64,000 bases of DNA from JAAYAY01 sp964429355 (GCA_964429355.1 CAYSCH010000005.1:1-64000), one strand, 5' to 3'; positions 17,360 to 26,948 are shown, counted from the first letter of the stretch. Translations and numbers: made by a program. Notes: generated by a model from the sequence alone, not told the origin.

Positions 17360-19263
17360 CGTGCCACCTCACGGTTTCTCAGGAACAGGTATCCGATAAC
17401 AAACAGGGGAATGAAGAAGGCCACGGCCATGAATGTTCGGGTGAGGATGAAATCTCCCGGGATATCGAAACCGTTCGCCACGAACGACGCAGACCCAAAA
17501 TCGTTGAAGGGAGGCATGATCGCGCCCATCACCCTCAGGGCTGGCTGGAGGACCTGGTCCGCCATCTTGACTACGTCTGTCCCGAGCCCCGGGCTCAGTT
17601 CGGTCATGACGTTGTCCTGGTTGACCAGGCGGCGGAACGATTCGAACGGTCCACCTCCGTATTTTGGCCCCACTCCCAACTCGATGAGGTGTTCCGTGAA
17701 GAAGCCGGCGATCAGGACTCCGATCGTGGCGACCATGGCCACCGCCCCGCTGAGGAAAGTGCTGAACATCACCCCGAAGCTCGTCACGACGAGCACCTGA
17801 AGCCAGATGCCGTAAAATCCCTTGACGAAATTCAGTACCACGGATGCGTCCCCGGCACGGAGATAGACATCGGGCTGGGCCGCCCCGAAATGCTGCCCCG
17901 GCTCGAGACACTGGAGCCAGAGTTCAACTCGCCCGTCAGGTGTCACCAGGTCCTTGAACAGGTCGAATTCGGTCTTTTCGGCCAGAGTGCGATCCAGTTT
18001 TTCTTCGGGAGGCGTTACCACGACTCCTTCCGGCGTTTCCACTCGTTGACTGACCATCTGGCGATTCGAGTACTTCACGCTCTGCTTGGGACTCCAGAGC
18101 TTCTGGGTGATAAACTCCTTGGATTCGAAGATCTCGATTTCGACCATCAGGCCCGTATCCGGATTACGCAGGGAGAGGCCTCCAAGCACTTCCCGCGTGA
18201 TATCTCCCTTGTGGGTCCGGAAAACGCCGAGCGTCATTTCCAGAGGCAGCCGGTCCTCCGGGAAATCGCTTTCGCGCAAGCCGGTGAAGGTCCAGACGGC
18301 CGCCGCGTCGGTGCCTCCCTGGATGTAGCTCCGATAGAACCACTCGTCGCCTACGTTGATGCCTTCCTTCTTGTCGATGCCCTGGGTATCGCGAAACCGC
18401 AACTTTCCCCGGATGGGCACTCGTGCCACCAGGACACCTTCCGGCGGTCCAACTCGATAACGGGCCGAGTCGCCCTTGCCTTCGATGGAAACGGTGTGCG
18501 TATGGCCATTTTCCAGTCGCGTCCGCGTTGCCCCGGAGGGGTCGACGTAAACTTCGTGCCGATGGCCGTGCGCCTTGCTGGTCAATCCCACCAGCGGGAC
18601 TTCCGCCTGGTCGTCGCTGGACTCTCCCTTGACGGGCTGCAGGTCCGCCGCCGCAAGCGAATGTTGATGGTCGAGGCCCTTCACGACGAAGAAGTAGCTC
18701 AACACGCCCATCAAACCCAGGAGAACCGTACAGACAAGGGTGAATCCGACGATCCGCCCCAGAATGATCTCGCTGTGCCGGACGGGCTTGGTGACCACCG
18801 TGTGAAGCGTCTTGCTCTTCATGTCGCCAGGGAGGCTGAAGACACTGAGAAACAACGCCAGGAGCAACACGAGGTAACTCGTAGTCGTCATCACGAAACT
18901 CAGATAGAGACGACCCGGATTCGTGCTGCCGGGATCAAGGAACCAGCCCGCGAGCATGAGGACCACGATGAAAACCGCCACACCGACCACAACCTTCTTG
19001 CGGATCGATTCCTTGACGGCCAGCCATGCCAAAGCCGTGACCCGGCGAGGCGACATGCAGAAAACATCGACGAAGGACGCGCCGACAGCCCTGATGACGC
19101 TCATGAACCCGCGAATCGGCCCGCGGCGAACGATGGCAAACAGAATCGACAGCCCGATGGCAACGGCCACAAGGATCGCGAGCACCAGCAGCCAGTCAGC
19201 GGCCGCCGGCCCGATCCACTGGTAAAACGCGGGAATTTCCTTCTCAAGCACCATCGGCGACAC
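17356..19263 (-). CDS. ABC-2 type transporter permease
   Basis: 635 residues. Hydrophobic spans flank a large extracytoplasmic domain: two spans within residues 20-60 and 75-115, one near 125-165 and one near 180-210, a soluble domain of about 280 residues (215-500), then at least two further spans (515-560 and 605-630). This is the ABC-2 layout with an unusually large periplasmic insert, which contains His-rich stretches near SKAHGHRHEVYVDP and ENGHTHTVSI that could bind metal. The 5' end overlaps the ATPase gene by 20 bases and the 3' end overlaps the repeat protein by four. The cargo is unknown. Confidence 0.85.
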   Translation of the reverse strand: MSPMVLEKEIPAFYQWIGPAAADWLLVLAILVAVAIGLSILFAIVRRGPIRGFMSVIRAVGASFVDVFCMSPRRVTALAWLAVKESIRKKVVVGVAVFIVVLMLAGWFLDPGSTNPGRLYLSFVMTTTSYLVLLLALFLSVFSLPGDMKSKTLHTVVTKPVRHSEIILGRIVGFTLVCTVLLGLMGVLSYFFVVKGLDHQHSLAAADLQPVKGESSDDQAEVPLVGLTSKAHGHRHEVYVDPSGATRTRLENGHTHTVSIEGKGDSARYRVGPPEGVLVARVPIRGKLRFRDTQGIDKKEGINVGDEWFYRSYIQGGTDAAAVWTFTGLRESDFPEDRLPLEMTLGVFRTHKGDITREVLGGLSLRNPDTGLMVEIEIFESKEFITQKLWSPKQSVKYSNRQMVSQRVETPEGVVVTPPEEKLDRTLAEKTEFDLFKDLVTPDGRVELWLQCLEPGQHFGAAQPDVYLRAGDASVVLNFVKGFYGIWLQVLVVTSFGVMFSTFLSGAVAMVATIGVLIAGFFTEHLIELGVGPKYGGGPFESFRRLVNQDNVMTELSPGLGTDVVKMADQVLQPALRVMGAIMPPFNDFGSASFVANGFDIPGDFILTRTFMAVAFFIPLFVIGYLFLRNREVAR

Positions 19264-20146
19264 CCTCCGCGCTGCGAACCCGACGGCCAGGATGGGCTTC
19301 GCTCTCGGCGATGATGTTCAGGAACAGTTCTTCGAGCGTGGAAGTCGGATGGCCCATGCCAATCACTTTCCCCTGGTACTTCTCGATAACCTGCTGGATT
19401 TCCGCCTCCGCCTCCTTACTGAGCCCGGAGGCGCGGATTTCGGTCACATCCTGCATTTCGAGCAGGCTGTCTACTCGGCCCAGTTCCTGCAGCTCGCCCT
19501 GGTAAAGAATGCCGATCCGGTCGCAAACGTCCTGAACGTCGGCCAAGAGGTGGCTACACATAATGACCGTCTTCCCCTCTTCTTTGAGATGGAGGATCAG
19601 GTCTTTCATATTTCGCGTCCCAATCGGGTCGAGGCCGCTCGTCGGCTCGTCGAGCAGGACGAGGTCCGGGTCGTTGATCAGAGCCTGCGCCAATCCGATA
19701 CGGCGGGTCATGCCTTTGGAGTATTCCTTGAGCTGCCGTCGCTTCGCCATGTCGAGGCCCACCAGATTGATCAGTTGAGCCACACGCTGCCGCCGGACCT
19801 TGGCCGACATGTTGAACAGGCGACCATAGAAGTCGAGCGTCTCTTCCGCATTCAGGAACCGGTAGAGATACGATTCTTCCGGAAGATATCCGATCCGCTC
19901 GTTCTTGGAGACGTCCGTTGCGTCACGTCCAAACAGCAACGCCTTCCCGGTGGTTGGAAAGAGAAGACCCAGAAGGAGCTTCATCGTCGTAGTCTTCCCG
20001 GAACCGTTCGGTCCGAGGAGCCCGAAGATCTCTCCCCGATGAATTTCCAGGTCCAGAGCCTTGAGAGCCTGAACCTTCTGACGACCCCAGAAGTCCCGGT
20101 AAACCTTGGTCAGGTTTCGGGTTTCGATAATGACATCGGATTGCAT
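19244..20146 (-). CDS. ABC transporter ATP-binding protein
   Basis: 300 residues with the full nucleotide-binding set: Walker A GLLGPNGSGKTTTMKLLLG (about 40-58), Q-loop region GYLPEESYLYRFL, signature YSKGMTRRIGLAQALIN, Walker B LVLLDEPTSGLDP and switch His in VIMCSHLLADVQ. The signature reads SKGM rather than the classical LSGG, as is common in ABC-2 exporters of the CcmA/NatA class. It is the first gene of the three-gene operon ending at 15089. Confidence 0.94.
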   Translation of the reverse strand: MQSDVIIETRNLTKVYRDFWGRQKVQALKALDLEIHRGEIFGLLGPNGSGKTTTMKLLLGLLFPTTGKALLFGRDATDVSKNERIGYLPEESYLYRFLNAEETLDFYGRLFNMSAKVRRQRVAQLINLVGLDMAKRRQLKEYSKGMTRRIGLAQALINDPDLVLLDEPTSGLDPIGTRNMKDLILHLKEEGKTVIMCSHLLADVQDVCDRIGILYQGELQELGRVDSLLEMQDVTEIRASGLSKEAEAEIQQVIEKYQGKVIGMGHPTSTLEELFLNIIAESEAHPGRRVRSAEGVADGA

Positions 20147-20473
20147 TCGTAGCCTCGATTATCGCGCGACAGATATGGAGACGTGACGTTCTACGTCGCT
20201 TCGGACCAAGGGGTTCGGTCCGCTGGAAGAGATGCTGGCCTTTTCCTTCCCATCAACTCACGGCTGCAAAGCCGGATGGTGATTCTGGATCCCCCCATTT
20301 TGGCGGATGCCTGAGATTTACCTCGGTTGCCCCCAAGCTCCGAGTCCATCCGGGTCGACTTGCTGTCGCAAGCCGCTCGCCAAGGTGCAAGAAGCTCCCA
20401 GTATAAATCAGGCAGGACCGACCTTCAAGAATGATCTCCCCTCAAACGTGTGGATCGCCAATTGACGGCCAGA
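20147..20473. other. Intergenic, probable promoter of the ABC operon
   Basis: 327 bases between the ABC ATPase start and the HEAT protein end. No coding frame or repeat that I can support. Confidence 0.4.
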
Positions 20474-21163
20474 TCACTTTCGGGTCCGAAGGGCCTCGAT
20501 GGCCGAGAAACGAACTGCGGCATCACTATCTCGGCGGGCAGCGTTCGCCAAGGGTTCGGCCGTCTCCGGCGTGCCGATCTGCCCAAGGCTGCCCACGGCC
20601 GCATAGCGGACGTGGGCGTTCATATCGTTGAGCACGGCGGCCAGCGGCTCCACCGCCCTGGCGTCCCCAAGCTGGCCCAATGACCAGGCGGCCGCAGCTC
20701 GAACGCTCCAGTCCCCGTCGCGGTTCCCGAGAAGATCGATCAGCGGCGTAACGGCCTTCTTATCTCCCGCGGTCCCCAAGGCCTCTGCAGCCGACCGTCG
20801 AACCTGCCAGTTCGGATCCGACAGGCGATCGATCAGATACGGAACAGCGGGCCCCGCCTCCGCAGCCAATAGCTTGAGGCGAGAAGCCGCAAATGCCCGA
20901 TCGGCCGCAGCTTCCGCGTAAAGACTCTCGACCATCGGAATCAGGTTTTCGGGTATCTCCGCCGAAATCTCCGGCTTCCGGACGAGTCGATCGGCGGCAT
21001 CCCCGACGCTCCGGTCCGATTTCCCACATCCGGTAAGGAAGATCGTCGTTCCGAGAAGAACGCCGAGCAGTCCTGCAGTCCTGGAAACGGCCGTGGTCAA
21101 GATGGGGGTCTCAATTGGCAGCTTGAGCGGGAAAGAATCCAACCCGAGTCTCCATGGTATCAA
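20474..21163 (-). CDS. HEAT-repeat lipoprotein
   Basis: Up to 229 residues. A hydrophobic segment ending GTTIFLTGCGKS is a lipobox, so the mature protein is probably lipid-anchored at that Cys. The rest consists of at least four HEAT/PBS-type helical repeats of about 31 residues, recognisable by AVPYLIDRLSDPNWQVRRSA, AVTPLIDLLGNRDGDWSVRA, AVEPLAAVLNDMNAHVRYAA and TAEPLANAARRDSDAAVRFS. Such repeats bind other proteins; no enzyme motif is present. The start is unsure: the frame opens at TTG 21163, while TTG 21100 would put the signal peptide at the N-terminus. Confidence 0.75.
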   Translation of the reverse strand: MIPWRLGLDSFPLKLPIETPILTTAVSRTAGLLGVLLGTTIFLTGCGKSDRSVGDAADRLVRKPEISAEIPENLIPMVESLYAEAAADRAFAASRLKLLAAEAGPAVPYLIDRLSDPNWQVRRSAAEALGTAGDKKAVTPLIDLLGNRDGDWSVRAAAAWSLGQLGDARAVEPLAAVLNDMNAHVRYAAVGSLGQIGTPETAEPLANAARRDSDAAVRFSAIEALRTRK

Positions 21164-21363
21164 GGAACGTCCCCGTCCAATAGGCTGGAAGGTCCTGTTC
21201 CCCCGTTGGACGTTGGATCGGCAGAAGATTGACTGGGGCTGTCGGGCCCAGTAGCCTCAGGGAGACCGGCAGATTGCGGGATCCTGCAGGCGGGGAAGCC
21301 AACCTACGGCCGGTTTGTCAGCGGCTCCCAGAACTGTGGCTCACAACTTTGGAGACAACGGGG

Positions 21364-22167
21364 ATGAAGAATCGGCACGGGAAAGCTTCGCTATTTCGGT
21401 TCCTCCTCTTTCTCGTCGGCGCCGGTGGCCTTGTCTGTGCAACTGCGTGGTCGGCGGAAGAGAAACCGGGCTACGACGACACACCCCTTCTTCCCGAGAG
21501 CCAGTGGCGAGTGCACGACCGGAAACGGCCTCAGCCACCGACCGTGGAACCCGGTCTGGAACCGGGGGCACCCCCCGCGAACGCGATTGTGCTTTTCGAC
21601 GGTAATGACCTGTCGCAATGGGAAGGGCTTGCTGCCGACGCGATCGAAGACGGCGCAATCAACGTGGTCAAGACCAAGGGCCTGACAACGAAGAGGCAAT
21701 TCGGCGATTGCCAACTCCATATTGAGTGGGCCACCCCGGCGCAAGCCGATGGAACCTCGATGAATTGGGGCAACAGCGGCGTTTTCTTCCAGGGCCTCTA
21801 CGAACTGCAGATCATCGAGTCAAAGGCCTGCCACATCTACGCCGACGGAATCGCCGGCGCCATCTACGGCCAGTTCCCGCCCCTGGTCAATGCGTCGCGT
21901 GGGCCGGGGGAGTGGCAGAGCTTCGACGCCGTGTTTCTCGCCCCGAAGTTTGACGGCGAAAAGCTGGTCGAACCGGCCCGGATGACCGTTTTCTGGAACG
22001 GCGTGCTGGTCCAGTATCACCAGAAGATCTTTGGGGAAACCCAGCACAAGACGTTTCCCGAGTACAAATCCAAGCCGTCCACCGGTCCGCTTGTCATCCA
22101 GCAACACAATTCCGCGGTCCGCGTGCGCAACATCTGGATTCGTCCCTTGGAACTGACCGAAGACTGA
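21364..22167 (+). CDS. Secreted DUF1080 (3-keto-disaccharide hydrolase family) protein
   Basis: 267 residues starting at ATG 21364 with a signal peptide (basic MKNRHGK, hydrophobic LFLVGAGGLVCATAWSA). The concanavalin-like fold of DUF1080 follows: NAIVLFDGNDLSQWEG, a strand ending LHIEWATP, GNSGVFFQGLYELQIIES, YGQFPPLVNASRGPGEWQSFD and a C-terminal GPLVIQQHNSAVRVRNIWIRPL. The Pfam name comes from members that hydrolyse 3-keto-glycosides; planctomycetes carry many paralogues, mostly uncharacterised. It is likely periplasmic and sugar-related, and converges with a methyltransferase gene. Confidence 0.88.
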   Translation: MKNRHGKASLFRFLLFLVGAGGLVCATAWSAEEKPGYDDTPLLPESQWRVHDRKRPQPPTVEPGLEPGAPPANAIVLFDGNDLSQWEGLAADAIEDGAINVVKTKGLTTKRQFGDCQLHIEWATPAQADGTSMNWGNSGVFFQGLYELQIIESKACHIYADGIAGAIYGQFPPLVNASRGPGEWQSFDAVFLAPKFDGEKLVEPARMTVFWNGVLVQYHQKIFGETQHKTFPEYKSKPSTGPLVIQQHNSAVRVRNIWIRPLELTED

Positions 22168-22244
22168 CCGGCTGCCCGGCAAACGACAACCCAAACCTGG
22201 GAGTTCACTGACACCGGAATGGCAAATAGGTGAGCCCGAGTCTT

Positions 22245-22805
22245 CTATTCCTTCTGTTTCTTGCCATAGACCACCGTATGACTCCATCGCACGACTGGCC
22301 GTTCAGGCAATGTCTCGAACCCGGTTCGTTCCGCCTTCTCGGTCATAGCCACGATGTCGCCGGGCGTGACGTGGCCGCGGGGCTCGACGACCAGGAACTT
22401 CCCGCCGGGCACGAGGCAGGCGTGTACTTCGGCGAGCAGTTTTCCCAGGTCGGGCACCTCATGGGCCGACCAGAAGGCCAGGGCAAACTGGACCGCTCGA
22501 TCCAGGGCGAGAGAATCCTTCTGACACCGATGGGTTTCAATCCGCTCGGCCTGCCCGGCCCGTCGCGCCCGCTTTTCGACCGTGCGGAGCATCTGCGGCT
22601 GGAGATCGGCGGCGATGACGGTGCCGCGGCCGGCCAGAAGCCTTGCCATGGCGATCGACGTGAACCCCATACCGCAGCCGAAATCGAGCACCGTCATACC
22701 GGGTGATACGAAAGGCGCAAGAAACCTCTCCGACTTGTGCAACAATCGCCGGAGGGGATTGTCGATGAAGTAGCCGCCCCACCAGGGGCATACGTGTCCG
22801 GCCAT
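22245..22805 (-). CDS. Class I SAM-dependent methyltransferase
   Basis: 186 residues with the Rossmann-type core: motif I TVLDFGCGMGFTSIAMARLL (about 41-60), motif II acidic end TVIAADLQPQML, and a post-I strand leading to VQFALAFWSAHEVPDLGKLL and GGKFLVVEPRGHV. It resembles the Methyltransf_11/UbiE group acting on small molecules. The substrate is unknown; the acceptor region is short. Confidence 0.82.
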   Translation of the reverse strand: MAGHVCPWWGGYFIDNPLRRLLHKSERFLAPFVSPGMTVLDFGCGMGFTSIAMARLLAGRGTVIAADLQPQMLRTVEKRARRAGQAERIETHRCQKDSLALDRAVQFALAFWSAHEVPDLGKLLAEVHACLVPGGKFLVVEPRGHVTPGDIVAMTEKAERTGFETLPERPVVRWSHTVVYGKKQKE

Positions 22806-22876
22806 GAGTCTGCTCCAGTCGGCAGTTCCTGTCTGCGCACGAACTGGGCGAAGACTGACCGCCGAACGCCCGTCTG

Positions 22877-24475
22877 TTACCCGACGATATCCTCACGAGT
22901 TAACACCCCATCAACCTGCCGCAGAATCCCCCGGCTATTGTGGTTCTGCAGTTCCGGCGGCAGTTGTTCCTGCGGCCAGTCCTGATAGCATATCGGACGG
23001 GTGAAACGCAGGATGGCGGCGGTTCCCACGGACGTGGACCGGGAATCGGTCGTGGCCGGGTATGGACCGCCGTGGTGCATGGCGGCACAGACCTCCACGC
23101 CGGTCGGGAATCCACCGAACAGGAGCCGTCCGGCTTTGGCTTCCATGATGCCGCGGAGGGAATCGAGAAGCCCGCGATCGGCCTGGCCCGCGTGGAAAGT
23201 TGCCGTGAGTTGGCCTGCAAGCCCGCAGGCCAGTTCCAGCATCTGATCGGCGGTCTCGCAGCGGACAACGAGCGTCGAGGGGCCGAAGATCTCTTCCGCC
23301 ATCTCGGAATCGCGCATAAAAGCGTCGGCGTCGGTCACGAAGAGGGTTGCGGCCGTCTGGGTCTTGTCGAGGTCGGGTTCCGGCGAGGAATGGGCGACCA
23401 GTTCGACCGCCGGCTTGGTGGAAAGGTCTTCGATTCCTCTCTCGTAGGCCTCCAGGATACCGCGGTGGAGCATGGTGCACGGACCGCCAGCGGCAAAGCA
23501 CGCGCTGAGTTTGGCGAGGAATCGATCGAAACCTTCGCCAGCTAGGGCGATGACCAGTCCGGGATTGGTGCAGAACTGTCCGGAACCAAGAACGACGGAT
23601 GCGTGCAATCCCGTGGCGATGTTTTCAGCCCCTTCGGCAAGGGCGTCGGGCAGGAGGAACACGGGGTTGACGGAGCCCATTTCAGCATAAACGGGGATCG
23701 GCACCTCGCGTGCAGCCGCCGTATGGAACAGGGCCCGGCCGCCGGCCAGCGATCCCGTGAAGGCCACTGCCTGGATGCCCGGATGTCGAACGAGGATCTG
23801 CCCCACTTCGTTCTGTACGCCGTGAACCAGGGAGAACCAGTCGTCGGGATAGCCCGTCTTGGCCAGGGCCTTCTGAATGGCCACCGCCGCCATCTCGCAG
23901 GTTCCGGGATGGGCCGGATGAGCCTTGACAACGACGGGGTTCCCGGCCGCCAGGGCGGAAGCGGTATCGCCCCCGGCCACCGAAAAAGCCAGCGGGAAAT
24001 TGCTGGCCCCGAATACGGCCACCGGCCCGATGGGGAACAGCATGCGGCGCAGGTCGGGTTTGGCGACCGGTCGCCGTTGGGGATCGGCCCGATCGATGCG
24101 GGCGTCGACCCACGATCCTTCGCGAACGACCCCCGCAAAAATGCGCAACTGATCGACCGTTCGCGCCCGCTCCATTTTCAGTCGAGTCCGGGGCAAACCG
24201 GTTTCGGCCTCGGCTCGGTCCAGCAACGGCTGGCCGAGCGCGTCGACTTCGTCGGCAATGTTCTCGAGCAACCCGGCGGTCGTGTCGGCAGGCCGTGCAT
24301 CGCGTTCCTGGAAGGCGAACGCGGCCATCTCCACGGCCCGATTGATTTCGTCGGCTCGGGCTTCGTGGAACCGCGTTTCGAGCGGCTGGCACGTTGCCGG
24401 ATTCCGGGCCTGAAACGTATCTTCTCCCTCAGCCGAGAGTGTTCCGCCGATGAAGTTCTTCCCGTGAAGTTGCAT
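22877..24475 (-). CDS. Alpha-ketoglutarate semialdehyde (2,5-dioxovalerate) dehydrogenase
   Basis: 532 residues of the NAD(P)-dependent aldehyde dehydrogenase superfamily, in the 2,5-dioxopentanoate branch: N-terminus HGKNFIGGTLSAEGEDTFQARNPAT, cofactor strand GPVAVFGASNFPLAFSVAGGD, VAFTGSLAGGRAL, catalytic Glu in AEMGSVNPVF and catalytic Cys in GSGQFCTNPG. This branch oxidises alpha-ketoglutarate semialdehyde to alpha-ketoglutarate. It lies directly downstream of a FAH-family gene on the same strand (86-base gap), the pairing of XylX and XylA in the Caulobacter xylose pathway. Confidence 0.87.
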   Translation of the reverse strand: MQLHGKNFIGGTLSAEGEDTFQARNPATCQPLETRFHEARADEINRAVEMAAFAFQERDARPADTTAGLLENIADEVDALGQPLLDRAEAETGLPRTRLKMERARTVDQLRIFAGVVREGSWVDARIDRADPQRRPVAKPDLRRMLFPIGPVAVFGASNFPLAFSVAGGDTASALAAGNPVVVKAHPAHPGTCEMAAVAIQKALAKTGYPDDWFSLVHGVQNEVGQILVRHPGIQAVAFTGSLAGGRALFHTAAAREVPIPVYAEMGSVNPVFLLPDALAEGAENIATGLHASVVLGSGQFCTNPGLVIALAGEGFDRFLAKLSACFAAGGPCTMLHRGILEAYERGIEDLSTKPAVELVAHSSPEPDLDKTQTAATLFVTDADAFMRDSEMAEEIFGPSTLVVRCETADQMLELACGLAGQLTATFHAGQADRGLLDSLRGIMEAKAGRLLFGGFPTGVEVCAAMHHGGPYPATTDSRSTSVGTAAILRFTRPICYQDWPQEQLPPELQNHNSRGILRQVDGVLTREDIVG

Positions 24476-24561
24476 GACGAGGCCTCCTGGATGAGTGACA
24501 GTTTGTGGTTTTCAGTTTCGCCGTGCGATCGCGAACTGGACTTGGCTTGTGTCAAGATACC

Positions 24562-25416
24562 CTACCGCATCTTCTGAACAACCCGGTTCTTCAGAGTTCC
24601 AATGGGTTCGATGGTGATGGCCACTTCATCGCCGGGGGCCAGCGTGAAGTCCGCATCGGGAACAATACCCGTGCCCGTCAACAGGAAACAGCCGGCGGGA
24701 AAGCTGTTGTCGCGGAAAAGGTAAGCTGCCAATTCCTCGGGCGTGCGTTTCATTTGATCGAGCCGAGTAGAACCGGCAAAGACGACGGTTCCTCCACGCG
24801 TAATCGCCAGTTCGATTTTCGTGTCTTTGGAGAGTGGTTCGTCAGAGACCAGAATCCCCGGCCCCAGGGCACAGCATTGATCGTAGACCTTGGCCTGGGG
24901 GAGGTACAGCGGGTTCTCCCCCTCCAGGTCGCGGCTGCTCATGTCGTTTCCGATCGTGTAGCCGAAGATCCGCCCCGTTTGCGAGAGGCAGGCCGCCAGC
25001 TCCGGCTCGGGAACGTTCCAGTGAGCGTCGCTGCGGATCCGCACTTCCCCCCCGGTTCCCACGACGCGATGGTGCGTTGCCTTGAAGAACAATTCGGGGC
25101 GCTCGGCCTGGTAGACACGATCGTAACAGTCCGCTGCCGCGTTGGATTCCTCCATCCGCGCCGAGCGACTGCGGAAGTACGTCACTCCAGCCGCCCAGAC
25201 CTCCTGCGAGCCGATCGGAGCGAGCATTGCCACGTCCACCGATTCGCAGGTCCGCACGTAGGGCAGCCTCACGTTGAGCCACTCGATGGGCGAGTCGGCC
25301 CGGAACCAGTCATCCCACATGACCTCCGGCAACCGCATCCACTGGCTGTCGCGGCAAACGACCATCCCTTCCGGAGTTCGATAGACGTGGAGCATCTCCG
25401 ATGCGTCCTGGGCCAA
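24562..25416 (-). CDS. FAH-family protein, probable 2-keto-3-deoxy-pentonate dehydratase
   Basis: 284 residues with the fumarylacetoacetase-family C-terminal fold: FFKATHHRVVGTGGEVRIR, HWNVPEPELAACL (metal ligands), GYTIGNDMSSRDLEGENPLYLPQAK and GPGILVSDEPL. The HWNxPEPE and GNDxxxRDxEG pattern is shared with 2-keto-3-deoxy-xylonate dehydratases of the XylX type, which form alpha-ketoglutarate semialdehyde. The next gene encodes the dehydrogenase for that product, which makes this role more likely than a ring-cleavage one. Start ATG or similar at 25416; the Met at 25395 is an alternative. The specific function is an inference from context. Confidence 0.8.
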   Translation of the reverse strand: MAQDASEMLHVYRTPEGMVVCRDSQWMRLPEVMWDDWFRADSPIEWLNVRLPYVRTCESVDVAMLAPIGSQEVWAAGVTYFRSRSARMEESNAAADCYDRVYQAERPELFFKATHHRVVGTGGEVRIRSDAHWNVPEPELAACLSQTGRIFGYTIGNDMSSRDLEGENPLYLPQAKVYDQCCALGPGILVSDEPLSKDTKIELAITRGGTVVFAGSTRLDQMKRTPEELAAYLFRDNSFPAGCFLLTGTGIVPDADFTLAPGDEVAITIEPIGTLKNRVVQKMR

Positions 25417-25547
25417 TGTTATGACAGTTCACCCAGGGACGAACGGAATCTTGGAGAAACGGAACCGGCCACCGCAACGTGGCGGTCGCAGCATGCCTAT
25501 TCCGCGGCCTCCGCACCCTTCGCCCGGTCCCGTGAGGACCGTTCCTG

Positions 25548-26948
25548 TCAGTTCAACGTCATTCTATCCAAATACTTGGGAACGGTCACCTCCCAGCCGC
25601 GTTCTGCCCGAATGGTCTCGGCCAGATTCGTGGACCCATTTTCCTCCCCATGCACGAGAAACAGGTGCCTGAGGGGCTGTTTCAATTCGCCCAGCCAGCG
25701 GAGCAGTCCGTTGCGGTCGGCGTGGCCTGAGAAGCCCTCGATCCGCTCGATGCGAGCTTTGACCGCATGGATGCCGCCGAGAATGCGAACCTCACGATTG
25801 CCGTCGAGAATTCTCCGGCCCAGGGTGCCGCCGGCCTGATAGCCAACGAACAGGATGGTTGATTCGGGACGCGAGATATTGTGCCGGAGGTGATGCTTGA
25901 TACGTCCCGCGGTGCACATTCCCGAGGTGGCCATAATGATCGCCGGCCGCTTTCGCTTGTGGACCGCCTTCGATTCGTCGATGTCCTGCACGATCTGCAG
26001 GCCGGGAAACTGGAAGGGCGACTCTCCCGACTGGATCATGGCCGATGTTTCTTCGTCAAAACACTCGCGGTGGCCGTGAAAGACCTTTGTGACCGCCGAA
26101 GCCATGGGGCTGTTCAGGATCACGTCCACCTGCGGAATCCGGCCGCTGCGGATCAATCGGCCCAAATGGTACAGGAGTTCCTGGGCTCGTTCGACGGCGA
26201 AGACGGGAACGACGACGTTGCCCCCAGCCTCCACGGTCTCGCAGACAACCTGGGCCAGCCGCCCTTCGATATCGGTCGATCCGTTGTGGACACGATCGCC
26301 ATAGGTAGATTCCATCACGACATAGTCAGCTTCCGAGAAGACGCTCGGATCGCGCAGGATCGGCTTGTCGCGTTGCCCCAGGTCGCCCGAAAACAGGAGC
26401 CGCCGCGTGTCTCCGTTGTGCGAGTAAACGACTTCCACAATGGAAGAACCCAGGATGTGCCCCGCGTCGTGAAAGGTGACGCGGATCTGGTTGCCGATCG
26501 GAATTTCCCGGCTGTAAGGAACCGGCTGAAGCAAAGGCAATGCCTTGCGAACGTCGGCGGCGGTGAACAAGGGAACGACCGGATGTTTGACTCGGCGGCC
26601 TTCCTTGCGGTGACGTTTCCGCTTGTATGCGGCGTCTTCTTCCTGAATCCAGGCCGAGTCTTCCAGGATGATCTCGGTCAGTTCCGAGGTGGCTCCGGTG
26701 GCGTAGACCGGCGCCTTCAGGCCCTGCTGCACCAGTCGTGGAAGCATCCCGCAATGGTCATTGTGGGCATGGGTGAGGAGGATCGCGTCGATGCTGCGAA
26801 GATCGATCGGGAAATCCTCCCAGTTGCGATCCGTGAAGTCTCGTTCCTGGTACATGCCGCAATCGATCAGAATTCGCACATTGCCCGCGTCGAGCAGGTG
26901 CTTCGAACCGGTGACCTGCCGATTGGCGCCGAGAAACTGGATTCTCAC
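25548..26948 (-). CDS. Metallo-beta-lactamase/beta-CASP RNase-type hydrolase
   Basis: 466 residues. Beta-lactamase fold motifs appear in order: THAHNDHCGMLPRL (zinc HxHxDH), DAGHILGSSIVEV, GDLGQRDKPI, ESTYGDR, then the beta-CASP part with MATSGMCTAGRIKHHL, VKARIERIEGFSGHADRNGLLRWL and a final HLFLVHGEENG. This is the archaeal/bacterial CPSF-like exonuclease class acting on RNA. I choose GTG 26948 because GGGAGAG lies five bases upstream and translation then opens with VRIQFLGANRQVTGS, the usual first strand; longer frames add unrelated residues. Confidence 0.92.
   Translation of the reverse strand: MRIQFLGANRQVTGSKHLLDAGNVRILIDCGMYQERDFTDRNWEDFPIDLRSIDAILLTHAHNDHCGMLPRLVQQGLKAPVYATGATSELTEIILEDSAWIQEEDAAYKRKRHRKEGRRVKHPVVPLFTAADVRKALPLLQPVPYSREIPIGNQIRVTFHDAGHILGSSIVEVVYSHNGDTRRLLFSGDLGQRDKPILRDPSVFSEADYVVMESTYGDRVHNGSTDIEGRLAQVVCETVEAGGNVVVPVFAVERAQELLYHLGRLIRSGRIPQVDVILNSPMASAVTKVFHGHRECFDEETSAMIQSGESPFQFPGLQIVQDIDESKAVHKRKRPAIIMATSGMCTAGRIKHHLRHNISRPESTILFVGYQAGGTLGRRILDGNREVRILGGIHAVKARIERIEGFSGHADRNGLLRWLGELKQPLRHLFLVHGEENGSTNLAETIRAERGWEVTVPKYLDRMTLN

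Noticed and set aside
14945..17800. A 951-codon open frame on the plus strand
   Set aside because: It is antisense to two overlapping, well-supported leftward genes (helical-repeat protein and ABC permease). Its translation is low in structure and has no ribosome site; it is an effect of high-GC codon bias.
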